A DNA stretch of 64,000 nt from Spinacia oleracea (Eukaryota; Streptophyta; Magnoliopsida; Caryophyllales; Amaranthaceae). The DNA lies in contig NC_079487.1 in assembly GCF_020520425.1 (NCBI RefSeq), positions 68,316,398 through 68,380,397 on the forward strand. Reading direction: 5' to 3'. Shown here one piece after another: positions 10,807 to 22,191 of this stretch (positions are counted from its first letter, which is position 1; the number at the start of each line of letters is the position of its first letter). The position numbers and the translations under genes were made by a program. Below the pieces are notes generated by a model. The model made no database searches and was not told the origin of the DNA. It saw only the letters and a program-made list of their open reading frames with translations.

Positions 10807-13041
10807 ATTCAATCTAATCCAACTCCAAAAAAAAACACGCTGACTTCTTTTTCTTCTCGGAGAACTACTGGTATGTTTGTTTTTCTCTCTAAAATATGCG
10901 ATTTCCCCCCTCTATCTCTGTAAACACTACGCTCTTCATTTTTCTTCAAATTTATGGAAAATTTGTCGCAAGTTTTGGTATAATCTGTCAACTAATAGCT
11001 ACAATTACACTTTATTTCTTCGCAAAATGAAAATTTCTAACGTTTTACAATGATTTTCCAGCTTCAATTTGGGAGGTTGTCTAGATTTTGCAGCAAATTT
11101 TGGGTTCCATAGAGATGATTCGAGCAACAATTTGAGAGTTTTTAAGCTTGATTTCATCAGTATTGTTCTATAATTTGGATTCCTTCTAAATTTTCTTAAT
11201 GACAGAGGTAAATATTTCTAATATATATAGTTCAATTGGATTTCTAGGTTTTTTATTTCTCTAATTTTCATTGCTAATTTGCTTTGATCTTCGCATATTG
11301 ATTCGGCTTGAATTTGCAAGTTCATCAACCTTTTCTGCGAAACTCCTGAAGTAAAGGTAAGAGTTGTGTATTCAGTGAAAATCAATTTCTAGATTTTTCA
11401 ATCTCTGTAAGTTTCGTTGCAAAATTATTTCAAGCTTTGCATATTACTTGAATACAATATATGTTTCTAATACAATAATCTGATTGAATTTTTGACCGAT
11501 TTTAATTCTTGATAGAAGTGAACAAATTAGCTATTAAAATGTGTTTAAGTAAACAAAAATTGTGCTAAAGTAAGCTTAATATTGCTAAAAGTAAACGAAT
11601 TTGTTCCTGTGCTGATGTTTTGGTTTGTGGTTCCATGCTTTAAGTTGTTTTGCCAGGTTTAAGCCAAAAATTGTGTTTGTTGGTCAGTTTTGGTGGTTCT
11701 ATTATGTTGCAATTGTGTTTTTCTTAATTTTTGGCCTTATCGAACTTTATTTTAAAAAGTAAATTGGTTAGACTGGTAAGTAAATAAACAATCAGTAAAA
11801 GTAGATAAATTAAACTTAGAAGTAAATGATGGTTGGATGTTATGTACAAGAATTACATGTTGTTGATAGCTACTGATTATGGTGCCAATAGGTCTGCTAT
11901 TATTAGATCAGATGTTGGTTGGTGGTTATTGTGAGTCAAGTGTAGCAAGTTGACCAAGGTTGACTTTATGATGTTGGTTTCACTAAATGTTGGTTTTACT
12001 TAGTTTACTAGGGGTCTGTGCACAGTGTGATATTTGTCTGCAATGGCTATAGAGTTGCCGTGGCTTGCTGTTTTGTTTTGTTTTGCAGCGTTGATTTCAG
12101 GGTAAATTTATGTGTTGTTCTGCGTTGTTGTTCTGCGTTGTTGTGCTGTTGCAGTTCTGCTTCTGTTAGACATTTATTTCTGTTGAAATGGAAGCATGTA
12201 AAGAGAATTAAGGACATAGGAGGGGAAACTGGGAGATGAATGCAACTGAATAATAAGGTCTGTCATCGATTTTTCTTTTCCAAAACTACCTGTTGTGCTG
12301 CTTAGATGATATTGTTCGATCAAGACTGATGAGAGCGAGGTGGATTTAATATCGGATTCTCTACAACAGTGGTTTTCATTTTTTCAATTCTGTTTTCTGA
12401 TTTGAGATTTTTAATTCTAAACTTTCTGGTTGATTTGTGTCAAGGATTGTTTCTTTTGGTACTTGTTACACTCCCCGCATCCGAATTCCCAAATGAAGTC
12501 CAATGTTTAGTTGTTGCCTGCTGATCGAAGTGCTGGGTGTATATTTGGTCTGCTAGGGACTGTTTTGCAACATGGTTTTTCTTTGCTTTGTTGTTGGTCT
12601 GCTTTTGAGTTTTTCTAGAGTCATGCATAAAATACTCTTTTCTCTTATTTAAAAAGTAGATGGAAGTTTGGTAAAAGTAAATAAATTAAGACCAGAAGTA
12701 AATTCGTTAAAGTTAACTAAAACCGTGTTAATGTAAGGTTAAGCTCTCTTAAAGTAAACTACATATCAAGATCAATCTGTATGTAAATCTTGGCTTTTAA
12801 AACTGTTATGCAAACAATTAAGTATCAACTAGCAAAAAGAAAGCCACCATTAAAACCTGATACTTGAATACATTGATTAAAATTGTGATGATGCTCAAAT
12901 TAGGGTTTTAAGTAAGTCAATTAGATTCTAATGTCTAAGTAAACAAGAAGTGTGCAAAAGTAAACTAAATCGCTCTAAAAGTAAAATTAATAATAATGGA
13001 AGTTCAATCGTAATTTTTTCTTAACTTTTTTTCAAAAAGAA
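10807..13041. other. TA-flanked element, left interior
   Basis: No gene recognised. Intron-like T-rich DNA with many words of the AAAAGTAAAT / AGTAAATAAA type on the plus strand, dense from about 11520 onwards. Confidence 0.4.
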
Positions 13042-13111
13042 AACCTATTAGCTCAAATGGTAGAGCAATGTGTCATTGCACATGGATGTAGGTTCAAATC
13101 CTACATAGGTT
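13042..13111 (+). tRNA. tRNA-like sequence with a 6-nt anticodon loop
   Basis: Folds as a complete cloverleaf. The acceptor stem AACCTAT/ATAGGTT is perfect, the D stem is GCTC/GAGC, and the T arm is GTAGG-TTCAAAT-CCTAC. The anticodon-position hairpin ATGTG-TCATTG-CACAT has six loop bases instead of seven. Pol III promoter boxes are present: A box TAGCTCAAATGG and B box GGTTCAAATCC. No CCA is encoded, as usual. The loop cannot present a standard anticodon, so I read it as a tRNA-derived element part rather than a decoding tRNA. An inverted relative lies at 13990-14060. Confidence 0.6.
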
Positions 13112-13989
13112 TACTGAAAAGTAAATAAAAACCCAAAAGTAAATTTAAAAAACTCAAAAGTAAATAAAAATGTTGAAACGTAAATAAGAAAAATGCTGAC
13201 ATGGTAATGCTGAGCATCCCCTGCAACAAATACAGAGTTTAGATGACTGACTAACAAGATCGCATAATATGAAAATGGATCTCCAGGAGTTGAAATTCAG
13301 TCTATCCCATCAGGTAGGTATAGCAACAGTATTGCTGTTGGCGGGCCGCATGGAGTGATATAATAGGTGATGTGTACGCCGAAGAGGAGAAACTGATCCT
13401 GGTGTATTCGTGAGTCCCACCAGCTGATCAGGAGACCTTGACATCGATGTTGTTAGAGGTAAAGTGTTGTTACAAGGACCCACTTTGTAACCAAAACATC
13501 ATGTCTGACATTGTGAGATTGAAATTTGTCGACCACTAGCTGAAAACTTTACAGAGGAGGACAGACAGTTATGCCTAGAGGTGGAGAAAGAGATAACTGT
13601 ATTTCAATAGCACAAGGTATAAATGAGGTACATGCTATGGAAGAAAGAGGAGTGCTAGGTACAGCTCAAACATTGCTTGAACAACGGAGGGTGACAATGA
13701 TGCAAACAGCTTGTGCACGGGCAGGGGATGTCCTATGTGAGCAATTGAAAATCAAGTTTAAAGAGATACAAGGGAGGATGAAGAGTAAGTAAGAGTATGA
13801 AACACAAGGAAGAGCTTATGCATTCTAAAGGAATAGCGCGCATTTTCATAACATAGAAACTCTAAAGTAATTTAGAAAAGTTTAAAAAGTATTTTCATAA
13901 CATAGAAACTCCGATTGTTGGAGCTTATGGAGACCAAAGTAAAGGTTTTTAAACGAAAAGTAAATAAAACAATACAAAAAGTAAATATG
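13112..13989. other. Spacer between the two tRNA-like sequences
   Basis: Holds a 73-codon open frame (13571-13792, plus, starting MPRGGERDNC) that resembles no family I know and has weak coding character. The rest is AGTAAA-rich non-coding DNA. Confidence 0.3.
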
Positions 13990-14060
13990 ACCCTACGTGG
14001 GATTCGAACCCACATCTTTTGTGCATTTGCACAACGCTCTACCTATTGAGCTAGTAGGCT
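13990..14060 (-). tRNA. tRNA-like sequence, inverted partner
   Basis: The minus strand folds as a cloverleaf. Acceptor is AGCCTAC/GTAGGGT with one mismatch, D stem GCTC/GAGC, T arm GTGGG-TTCGAAT-CCCAC. The anticodon-position hairpin TTGTG-CAAATG-CACAA again has a six-base loop. A box is TAGCTCAATAGG and B box GGTTCGAATCC. It is related to the copy at 13042-13111 but faces it, about 880 bp away. Both ends of the pair are surrounded by AAGTAAAT words. Confidence 0.6.
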
Positions 14061-16064
14061 AGTGTTATCTGACGATAGAGTAGGAGTAATAAGAATCAAT
14101 CATATATTTTACCTTTTGTTCAATTTTAAAAGTAGATAAAGAACCCGTAATAGTAAATAGAATCAATTCAGAAGTAAATATCATTAAATAGCAAGAGATC
14201 AGTACGTTGGTCATTTCATTCACAAAATAACCCACTGAGCATCAAGCAACATCCTGCTTGAAATGCCCAGCAAAATTGCAGCACCAACAACACAAAAACA
14301 TAACAACGGCCAAAGCCAACTAAGGGCCAAGTTCACCAGTGTAGCCTCAAAAACAACAAGCTAACAACAACTAAAATCATCCCAGCTTACTGGAATCTAA
14401 CAAAATGTAAAACACCATCTGATATTAGCATCTTCCTCTCAACAACATCTATAACACACAAATTGCACACAAGATGCAGACCTTACTTGAACCATAATGC
14501 AGACAGAACATGTACAAGACACTAGTAAACCAACTAAAACCAGGAATCCGAGCTAAACCAATGCAACAATACCCACCTCACCCCACCCACCCCCTCCCCC
14601 CCCCTGCAGCAACAACACACACACACAAAACTTCTAACAGCATATCTGCAGCCGTAGGCAAGGTACCCAAGAACAACATCAACCAACAAAGTACTATAAG
14701 AAAACAAGTAAATTGCCTCAAACCAATGCGGCAGTAGTGCAGTGAATTGCCTCAAACCAATAGCTTCAACACCAACCAACAAAGTTCTTTGATTATGTTG
14801 TAACTAATAAGGAAATAATCACTGTCGTAGTTTGACTGATAAAGCAAGAACTTTACCTGTGAGAATTTCAGGTGGACTGGATGACACACAAAATACATAA
14901 CACGCAAAAGCTTCTTTAAATGAAACTGTAGGCTTCGTGTTTAAAGTGCTAAACTCCTAAATGATCTCTTATGCCTTGCTTGTGGTGCCTACAGGTTTCA
15001 TCTCCTGCATACCTTGAAAATATGGATTCCTTGCATACGTAAACATTGTTGCAATCTCAATCTGGATGTTCTCTTGGCTTCATTTTATTTAGCTTGGCTT
15101 CATGTTTCTCATATTCCATAGGTGCCACAAGGCAACCAAAAATCTATTTTCAGAGGAAAATCATGGCTTAAAGTAAAAGCAAATCAATCATCCCAATACA
15201 CACACAAAGGAGGAAGAATTGAAATTTTGGGCTACTCATGGAAGGAGAAAATTATGTATATAGCAGTACCTAATTCGTCATTTGTTTGTTTTAGGAGTAG
15301 ATAAACATCTCAGAAAAGTAAACAATACAACCTATGAAAGTAAACAATCATAAAATAGGAGAATGTACAAATAACAAGGCAAACTTCATTCTTCTCATTT
15401 AAATCTTGTAAAACTGAAATAATTTAAACTACTTCATATTATTATATCATTCAAACTTTACCATAAATCTTCTAAAATAAAAAACAAACACATGAAAAAA
15501 ACAAGAAAGAATAGATTAAAACCCTAAAAACTGAAATCCTAAAAAAATCAAAATTTGAATCCCCAAATTTTGATATCAAAATCGCAAACAATGTAACAAA
15601 TTCACAAAATAAAAATCATAAATTAATTCCAATATGTTCAATCAAACATGAACTCAACCAAAACAAAACTGAAACCCTAAAGAATCGACCAAATTTCGAT
15701 ATAAATCAGAACTTAAATACAAAAACTCGAACAAATTAATAACTGAAGTTCAATAAATACCTGCGCGAATGGAGAGAGATGAAATCACGAGAAGGTTAAG
15801 CAATTGCAGGAACATCGAAAATTGAATACATCGAAGAAGATGAAGTCGGTCGAGAGGATTTGCAGGAGGAGAGAGAAAACGAAAGGAAGAGAGAGAAAGA
15901 AAACTGAAAATAGGGGATGTCATTCAAGTCAACGAAATTACCGATTTACCCTTATTATTTTGAGTTGGTCGGGCGAGATGACAACAGTTGATTGAATTGA
16001 TCTGAGGGCTGAGATTAGTTCTCAATTCTCATCTTAAGGGGTGGTTCTCACCGGATCCCGATTC
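14061..16064. other. TA-flanked element, right interior and end
   Basis: No gene recognised. AC-rich stretch 14250-14800, AGTAAA-type words to about 15350, purine-rich end 15780-15910, then the right terminal repeat (about 16000-16064). Short open frames here have no visible domain. Confidence 0.4.
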
Positions 16065-16080
16065 TATATATATATATATA

Positions 16081-16298
16081 AAGTTTCAAATAAACGAAAA
16101 GTTTCAAATAAATAAGTTAATTTCGAACTTAAATAAGAAATATTAATATGCTTTCAAACAAAATAAAATGAATTTGGTCCCCCAAAAAAAAAGTACGCAT
16201 TTTTTAATGATATAATGAGTAGGAGCTCAATTCTAGGAAATTCGCTTTAAGAAACTAGCTAGTTTAGGCGCCTAAAAATTATTGAAGTAAGACCATAA
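16081..16298. other. Leader of the Ty3/gypsy element, proximal half
   Basis: AT-rich non-coding DNA between the TA run and the primer-binding site; continues functionally at 3995-4349. Confidence 0.5.
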
Positions 16299-16312
16299 GC
16301 TTCTAGATACCA
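16299..16312 (-). promoter_or_regulatory. Primer-binding site of the Ty3/gypsy element
   Basis: The minus strand reads TGGTATCTAGAAGC three bases after the LTR end. This resembles the initiator-Met-tRNA-primed site TGGTATCAGAGC common in plant retrotransposons, and it fixes the element's orientation as minus. Confidence 0.82.
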
Positions 16313-16315
16313 CTT

Positions 16316-18472
16316 TGTAACACCCCGACAATTCTCTCTTTTCTAAAATTACTTTTTAACATAAAATGTAGAGAATTATCAAGGCATTATCGCCCGTGTG
16401 AAAACGTAACTGCTTATTCAGAATTTTGCAGCGGAAAACATAAAACTAACTTTTGGGTTTATAAATAATCGATTGCATATTAAATCCAAAAACCAATCAA
16501 CGGAAATAAGGAAATATAAATAGTACGACAAGTTTCAAGTCCAAATTAACAAACCAAGTCACTTAGCAAACAAAACTAAATACAAGCTCTCTAATCCCGA
16601 TCCCAAAGATGCATCATCTTCAAACCTGTAGATGGGAACGCTTATTGATCCTTAGAGACTGCTCACCAAAATGGGTCATCACAGGATCAATAAGGCATAG
16701 CCATGATAAACACACACAAACAAAGTACGTAATCAGCAAAGTTGAGTACTACATACTAAATCAATAATAATCCTAACATGATTCTATTAAACGATCAATC
16801 CTAACATGATACTAATAAAACATAAATAAGGGCAGGCAAAACATATTAATTTGAAGATCACACTTGACTAGACTAGGCTAGACTGGACTAGAACTTTTAT
16901 AACAATAATATTATTTTAATTGAAATAGACAATGGACCGAGTTTTCTAGCTAGAAGCTTCACTAAGGATGACGAGGTACGGGCGCGACTCCGTAACCTCA
17001 GTGACCTGCGATATCGAGGAACTTTTGAATAAAAATAGGACACGGTGATCAATCCGGTCCGAGAAAAGGCCATGGGCTACCACCATGAACCCCAACGTAC
17101 TCCTGTTTGTCCGTCACTTTAGACGTGCATAGTCTAAAGCTATTGCTACTCAGTTTCACTTTACATGATTTACAAATTGAAACTCTGTTATGACTCAACA
17201 ATCACATAAGGCATACAATCCACATTTATTCACAACTGTTTTTATCTTAGAATTATGTAAGTGATCACAAAGGTATCAAACAAGACTCATTCCAATTAAA
17301 TCCAACATTTCCTTTAATACTGATCAACCCCTCTATATGGGTATAAGGTTTCAACTTACTAAACAAGGTCCTCGTACCTCATAAAGTAGTGAAAAGCTAA
17401 AAGGAACAACAATCAATCGATCTGAATCAATATATATAAAATAATCTAGTGTTCCCAATCAAACATGTTTGCATCAATCATCTACTAACATGTTATAATC
17501 CTCATAACGAAATATATATTTTCAACATGTCCATCCAACAATATTAAACATGAAATTCCAACACAATCAAGTTCATCAACAAATTTCAACTTGGTTTCAA
17601 CAGATAAAACACATTCCAAGCACACAAGTATGTACGTACCTTGTGTAGACAAACTGATAGGCCACTTTAACACTTTCAAAAGTCACCTAAGGAGAATTCT
17701 CCGCCTAAAACAACCAACAAATATTCCCAATCAATTTCTAATCATTCGCAACCACAACAAAGCATTCTAAATACATCCTAAACATATCTAGAACCATGGC
17801 TCGTCGTGCGGAGGGCGACGGCTGACGTCCGGTGCAATCAGGCGGCGCGGCTGACGTTGAACGGTGGTGGTTGCACTGCAAACAGAACCACGAGTGAAGA
17901 GGAGGGTTGAAACGAACAGAGAAAGAAAGAAGGAGAACGAAAGAGAAAAAGGAAAATGAAACAGAAGAGGAGGGAAGAATTTACCAGACGGTGGAGGGCG
18001 GCAGAAACGCGGCAGTCGTGTGGTGGTTGCACTAAGGAGGTGGCGACTGAAGCAATGAAGGAGAGCAGCAGTTCACGTGAATGGAGGAGAGCAAACCAGT
18101 TTACGTGATTTTGTTTTTGTTTGTGGGTTTGTGGGTTTAGAGGAGAGAGAATAATTGTGAGTAACTTTGGGGTTTATTTACTTGGGCTTTACTACTTGGG
18201 CTAGGATTAGGATTGGGTTTTCATGCTTGAATCTAAACTGATTAGGATTGCTTTCCAAATTCAAGGTGTTTTTGTAATTCAAATGCTTTTCAAAATAAAA
18301 TTCTAAAATTATGTTTGATTGCATAAATCGTTAAAATATTTAGAATGTAATTAAATAAAATAAATATACATTAATTATATATTCATTACTAAAAATCAAA
18401 TATTCTATTTAAATATAATTAACTATACGTTAAAATATATTAATAAAATTTATAAATTTACGGGGGATTACA
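16316..18472 (-). mobile_element. 5' LTR of the Ty3/gypsy element
   Basis: A 2157-bp LTR. On the minus strand it starts TGTAATCCCCCGTAAATT (18472) and ends CGGGGTGTTACA (16316), with TG..CA ends, followed by a 3-bp spacer and the primer-binding site. The matching 3' LTR is outside the window, so the target duplication cannot be checked (the flank at 18473 is ATTTG). Insertion cut a GRF zinc-finger reading frame exactly at 18473. Confidence 0.85.
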
Positions 18473-18473
18473 A

Positions 18474-18800
18474 TTTGTTCCAAAAAAATGTGCAATAAAA
18501 AGCTTTGAGACACCAAAAAATATACAAAAGCTATATTACAAGTGTGATGCTTGTAACTATTTTATGTGGTGCAAAGTAAGTGTACGACAACAAATTAAAC
18601 AACATCAACAGAAACAAAACAAGACGAGTGATTACAGATGCAACATAAAGTATGATGGAACACCGGAAGAGAACAACAATATGAGTGATGAATTGAAGAA
18701 ACTGAAGAAGATAATGAAAGAGCTGAAAAAATTCCAAGCTGCAGCAATTAAAATACGAATTGTAATGTTTATATTTTTAATGTTTATAATAAAGAAGTAA
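18474..18800 (+). pseudogene. GRF-type zinc-finger protein, 3' fragment
   Basis: Open frame running from the LTR junction to TAA at 18800. The C-terminal half of a GRF zinc finger is visible (SFETPKNIQKLYYKC, then CNYFMWC). A Lys/Glu-rich coiled coil follows (DELKKLKKIMKELKKF), then a hydrophobic tail (VMFIFLMFII) fit for a membrane anchor. The first part of the finger was removed by the gypsy LTR insertion. GRF-coiled-coil-membrane proteins of this size are common near plant MULEs, but their role is not known to me. It ends 91 bp from the end of the convergent mudrA gene. An intact relative lies at 53221-53589. Confidence 0.7.
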
Positions 18801-20226
18801 TGAAGAAAAAAAATTATAATGTTGTAATGGCAAACAAAGAAATTTTATTTATCAATAATATGCAAGTTTTTTAACTCGTAGAGTAACTGAATTAGTTGGA
18901 GCTGAATGTTGATGTTGCTAACTCATAGAGTAAGTGAATTAAAATACCCTTCCTCTTTCTCCTCGATGCAGCAACAACAACATCAATTTCCTTCATCTGT
19001 TTTTCAGTGGAACCTCCTTTACAGGTTCTGGAATTGTGGCCAACTTTCTTGCAATTCCCACACTTCACTATGATGCTCTTTTCCCCGTTTTCTTCTCATG
19101 AGCACCCCTTCTTCTCTACTTGGATGGATGCCAGGTGCTCTTCTCATTAGTGGGTGAAGAATCCCAAGAACGTCAAATGTGGTCCATTGTGTTGAGTCAG
19201 GCATAGAGTGAATATGTTCTGAGTATGTGAGCTTATAGGTTTCCCCTTTAAAATATGGATAAACAAAACTACCAGTCTTGAGTCTTTGACGGCATATTGT
19301 TCTAAGAGCATGCTTGCAAGGTATGCCACACCCTTGCTATTTACCACAACCACACACTTCAACATTTAACCTAATTTGAAACTTCACATGACCATCTAGC
19401 ACCTCAAACTCACCCCCATCATTAAAGGCATAACATAACCTTGATTTAGCACTCCCCTCTTTCAGCAACTTAATTGCATATGGTGTCAATTGATCCGGTC
19501 CAATTTCAACAGCTTTATCAAATTTGACCGCTGTTTTCTTCATGCACCAAGACCTTATTTCTAACATAAAAGAATAGAACAACATACATCAGAAACTTGA
19601 ACATAAAACCTAACTCGGACACTTGAATACAAACCCGACTCGAACACTTGAACAGAAACCTAAGTAATAAGTTGCATGACAATAAATTAGGATAAAAGAA
19701 AGTGATTACCTTGAAGAAGTGTCATAACAGGAAGATTCCTAAAGGGTTTGATACACGCGTTTGAGGATTCCACAAAGTTGGTGGTGTTGTGATCACAAGT
19801 GACCTCAATATCAAGCTTGTGTCTACACCACTATTCAGGCACTTGGTCCAGGTATGCCCCTGCTTCACGAATGATTTTGCCAATACTTTCCATAGCTTTT
19901 TTGTACATATACAGATTGTTCGCATCAGTAACAATCCCGAACAAGTCATGGAAGGTTGTGCCACTGAATACATCTTGTCTGCAATTAACATACAGATGTT
20001 GAGCATAGACCCTTCTGCTTTTTCTGGGGAAAACCTCATACACAATAGCTTCAACCCCCTGCAAGAAATAGTTGTTTTTCAGTCATTAGACAAATGAACA
20101 AATTACAAAAAGTAAAAAGTACCAGAAAACTGAAAAAAAAAAACTCATTTTGTCACTAATAAATATCCAGTCATCTCTCTGGCATCCATGTTGAACATAT
20201 AAAGCCCTGAGACTTCTGAAAAAATA

Positions 20227-20307
20227 CGGATTTTTCATGAAATACCCCTCAATTTTCACGAAATTCACCAAATGCCCCTCGAATTTCAGAAATTCACCAA
20301 ATGCCCC
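20227..20307. repeat. Left terminal inverted repeat of the Pack-MULE
   Basis: About 80 bp, including AATTCACCAAATGCCCCTCG; matches the reverse complement of 22110-22191 with few differences. Confidence 0.9.
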
Positions 20308-21177
20308 TCACCTTTAACATAATACCCAAACTACCCTTACTAATGACACGCCGTTAGTCCTCCGGTAGCCTAGTTTCTAATTCACCAAATGCCCCTATGT
20401 TGTAAATTATTTCACCAAATACCCCTAAATTAAAACATAACTCACCAAATGCCCAAATATAAAAATTACCATTTTAAAGCACAATAGCTAGTTTTTGGGA
20501 TTGATAAATAGCCTTTGCTTAATGTTTTTGTATAAATAACCATGTTCTGAGTGTTTGTTGTTCTTACCAAATTGTTTTGTTGTAGTTTCATCACAAAGTA
20601 CCAAACAAAAAATTTGCTAGTCTGAAATCTGAAACATTTTGACAGTTGCTAATTTGATATTTGCGATAGCACGAAACCTTAATCCCTTAATCTTCCTATA
20701 TACACTTGAATTATTATTGTGTAAAGGTCTTACAATCTCTTTATTAGAAGACGAAATTATCTGGGTGTTCCGCCATTTCAATCGCATATTATAGTCCTAC
20801 TATTTCATTGTTATCTCTGTCATTTAACTGATTACTTCAACTTTTATGGCCAACCTAACAAGAGTAGTATTGGTAAGGTCCTTAGGCCTTAAATTTATAC
20901 TCGCTTAATCTGTTATAATCAGGGTTTGAAAAAGTCAATTAGGCTAACTTTCTTCAATCAAGTGGTGCAATCAACAAAATTACAAAGGTGATATTTGATA
21001 CTTCAGAACACACTGAACTAAACAACCATAAATTTCATTACTAGCATATCAATGTGTCAAAATACATAGAAACTAGTCAACTACTACTATATGCAAAATA
21101 GCATTACTAGTACATCAATTTCCATCTTTCCATTAAGATAGTTAATTGGTACTACGAATTAGCCTAAGCAAATCTGT

Positions 21178-21422
21178 TTAAACACCAGTAGAACCAAACC
21201 CACCAGCACCCCTCACAGTAGAGTCCAAATATTCAACCTCGAAAACATCTGGAGTTATGATTTTCTCAATGATCAACTGTGCAATACGATCACCTATTTT
21301 CACCTCGAAATCAACATTAAAGTAATTAAACAGAATCACACCAACTGGTCCTCTGTAATCTGCATCTATCACTCCTGCTCCCACATCAATGGAGTGTTTC
21401 CATGCCAGTCATGATCTTGGTG
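21178..21422 (-). pseudogene. Captured dUTPase C-terminal exon
   Basis: Encodes the C-terminal half of dUTP diphosphatase, which hydrolyses dUTP to dUMP and keeps uracil out of DNA. Visible conserved blocks are [19 protein letters not shown], the region [12 protein letters not shown], and the P-loop-like last motif [11 protein letters not shown] just before the TAA at 21178. A TGA (21409-21411) replaces the conserved Gly codon in the APRSG block. A splice acceptor (CTGCAG) at 21423 bounds the exon, so genomic rather than cDNA sequence was captured. N-terminal motifs are absent. It lies in the same direction as the H2B fragment 180 bp upstream. Confidence 0.92.
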
Positions 21423-21601
21423 CTGCAGATATTACATAATTCAATCGAGGTTTAGCAAAATTGACATCAATCAATCATAATACTTAAAGAAATCGAGTTT
21501 CAGCAAAATCGGGTTTGTGTGCAATAATCGATTAAATTGGGATGGATTGATCTTTGAACAAGTAAATTCTAAAAGAAATTTACTTCAATCAATCATAATA
21601 C

Positions 21602-21879
21602 CTTTCTCGGCGGCGGATCTTTCTCGGCGGCGGCGGAGGCCTTCTTCTCCTCCCTTCTTCTTCTTCTCAGCCGGATCGTTCTCGGCGGCGGATCTTTCTC
21701 GGCCTGATATTTCTCGGCGGTTCTTCTTCTTCTCAGCCGGATTTTTCTCGGCGGCGGCGGCGGCCTTCTTCTCCTCCCTTCTTCTTTTTCTCTGCTGGAT
21801 CTTTCTCGGCAGCGGCGGCCTTCTTCTCCTTCGCGGGCTTCTTCTTTTCGGTGAGCTTCTTCTCAGCCTTTGGTGCCAT
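21602..21879 (-). pseudogene. Captured histone H2B N-terminal tail fragment
   Basis: Starts ATG at 21879 with MAPKAEKKLTEKKKPAKEKK, the Lys/Ala/Pro-rich tail typical of plant H2B. The frame then degenerates through three imperfect copies of a 55-60-bp unit (TTCTCGGCGGCGG..CCTTCTTCTCC on the plus strand) and stops at 21733; a neighbouring frame continues the AEKK-type tail. No histone fold is present. A donor-like site (AAAG|GTATTATG) at 21601 precedes a 179-bp intron-like gap to the dUTPase exon. It could supply promoter and leader to a chimeric transcript; translation of the fusion would fail at stops. Confidence 0.75.
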
Positions 21880-22051
21880 AGTTGCTAATGAGAGAGAAAG
21901 TGAGAGAGTTTTGGGAGGAGTTTGTTCCGTTAAAAGTAGAAGATAGACTTAAGGGCAATGTGTGATGGAATAAGGGCAAAATAGTAAAGTTATGCTAACG
22001 GAGACTTAACTTCCATTAAGTGTAAGGGTACTCTGGGTATTAATTCATGTG

Positions 22052-22191
22052 AGGGGCATTTGGTGAATTTCTGAAAGTCGAGGGGCATTTGGTGAATTTC
22101 TGAAAGTCGAGGGGCATTTGGTGAATTTCTGAAAGTCGAGGGGCATTTGGTGAATTTCGTGAAAATTGAGAGCTATTTCATGAAAAATCCG
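22052..22191. repeat. Right terminal repeat with four 29-bp tandem units
   Basis: Units of GAGGGGCATTTGGTGAATTT plus CTGAAAGTC repeat three to four times before the final variant that ends CATGAAAAATCCG. The left end has fewer copies, so the repeat number differs between ends. Confidence 0.9.

Larger units (their letters stand above)
4430..16064. mobile_element. TA-microsatellite-flanked transposon with imperfect terminal inverted repeats
   Basis: The left end starts GGACCAGGTTCTGGTGAGAA. The right end, reverse complemented, starts GAATCGGGATCCGGTGAGAA. Both continue with a GATGAGAA block about 12 bases on, and both are embedded in (TA)n. Without the CACTA insertion (4512-10806 plus TSD) it is about 5.3 kb, and the sequence across the junction (GGCCGAG ATT CAATC) is restored. 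It carries two inverted tRNA-like sequences and many AGTAAA-type words, but no transposase ORF that I can identify. TA-microsatellite targeting is known for some plant MITEs such as rice Micron; the superfamily here is unresolved. Confidence 0.65.
20227..22191 (-). mobile_element. Pack-MULE carrying H2B and dUTPase fragments
   Basis: Ends are inverted repeats starting CGGATTTTTCATGAAATA; the right end is repeated as tandem 29-bp units containing GGGGCATTTGGTGAATTTC. The exact 9-bp duplication GAAAAAATA (20218-20226, 22192-22200) marks a recent insertion. It lies inside the catalytic exon of the mudrA gene and splits it between SIETWSYFF and RSLRALYVQ. The interior has no transposase but two host gene fragments in the same (minus) direction. 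Ends and TSD are certain. Confidence 0.95.

Noticed and set aside
13042..13111. Functional tRNA gene (CAT anticodon)
   Set aside because: The anticodon hairpin has a six-base loop and no register gives a seven-base loop with a paired stem; it is embedded in a transposon with an inverted partner.
16316..18472. Solo LTR flanked by a target duplication
   Set aside because: Flanks CACTT and ATTTG do not match, and a primer-binding site with leader follows, so it is a 5' LTR whose partner lies off the window.
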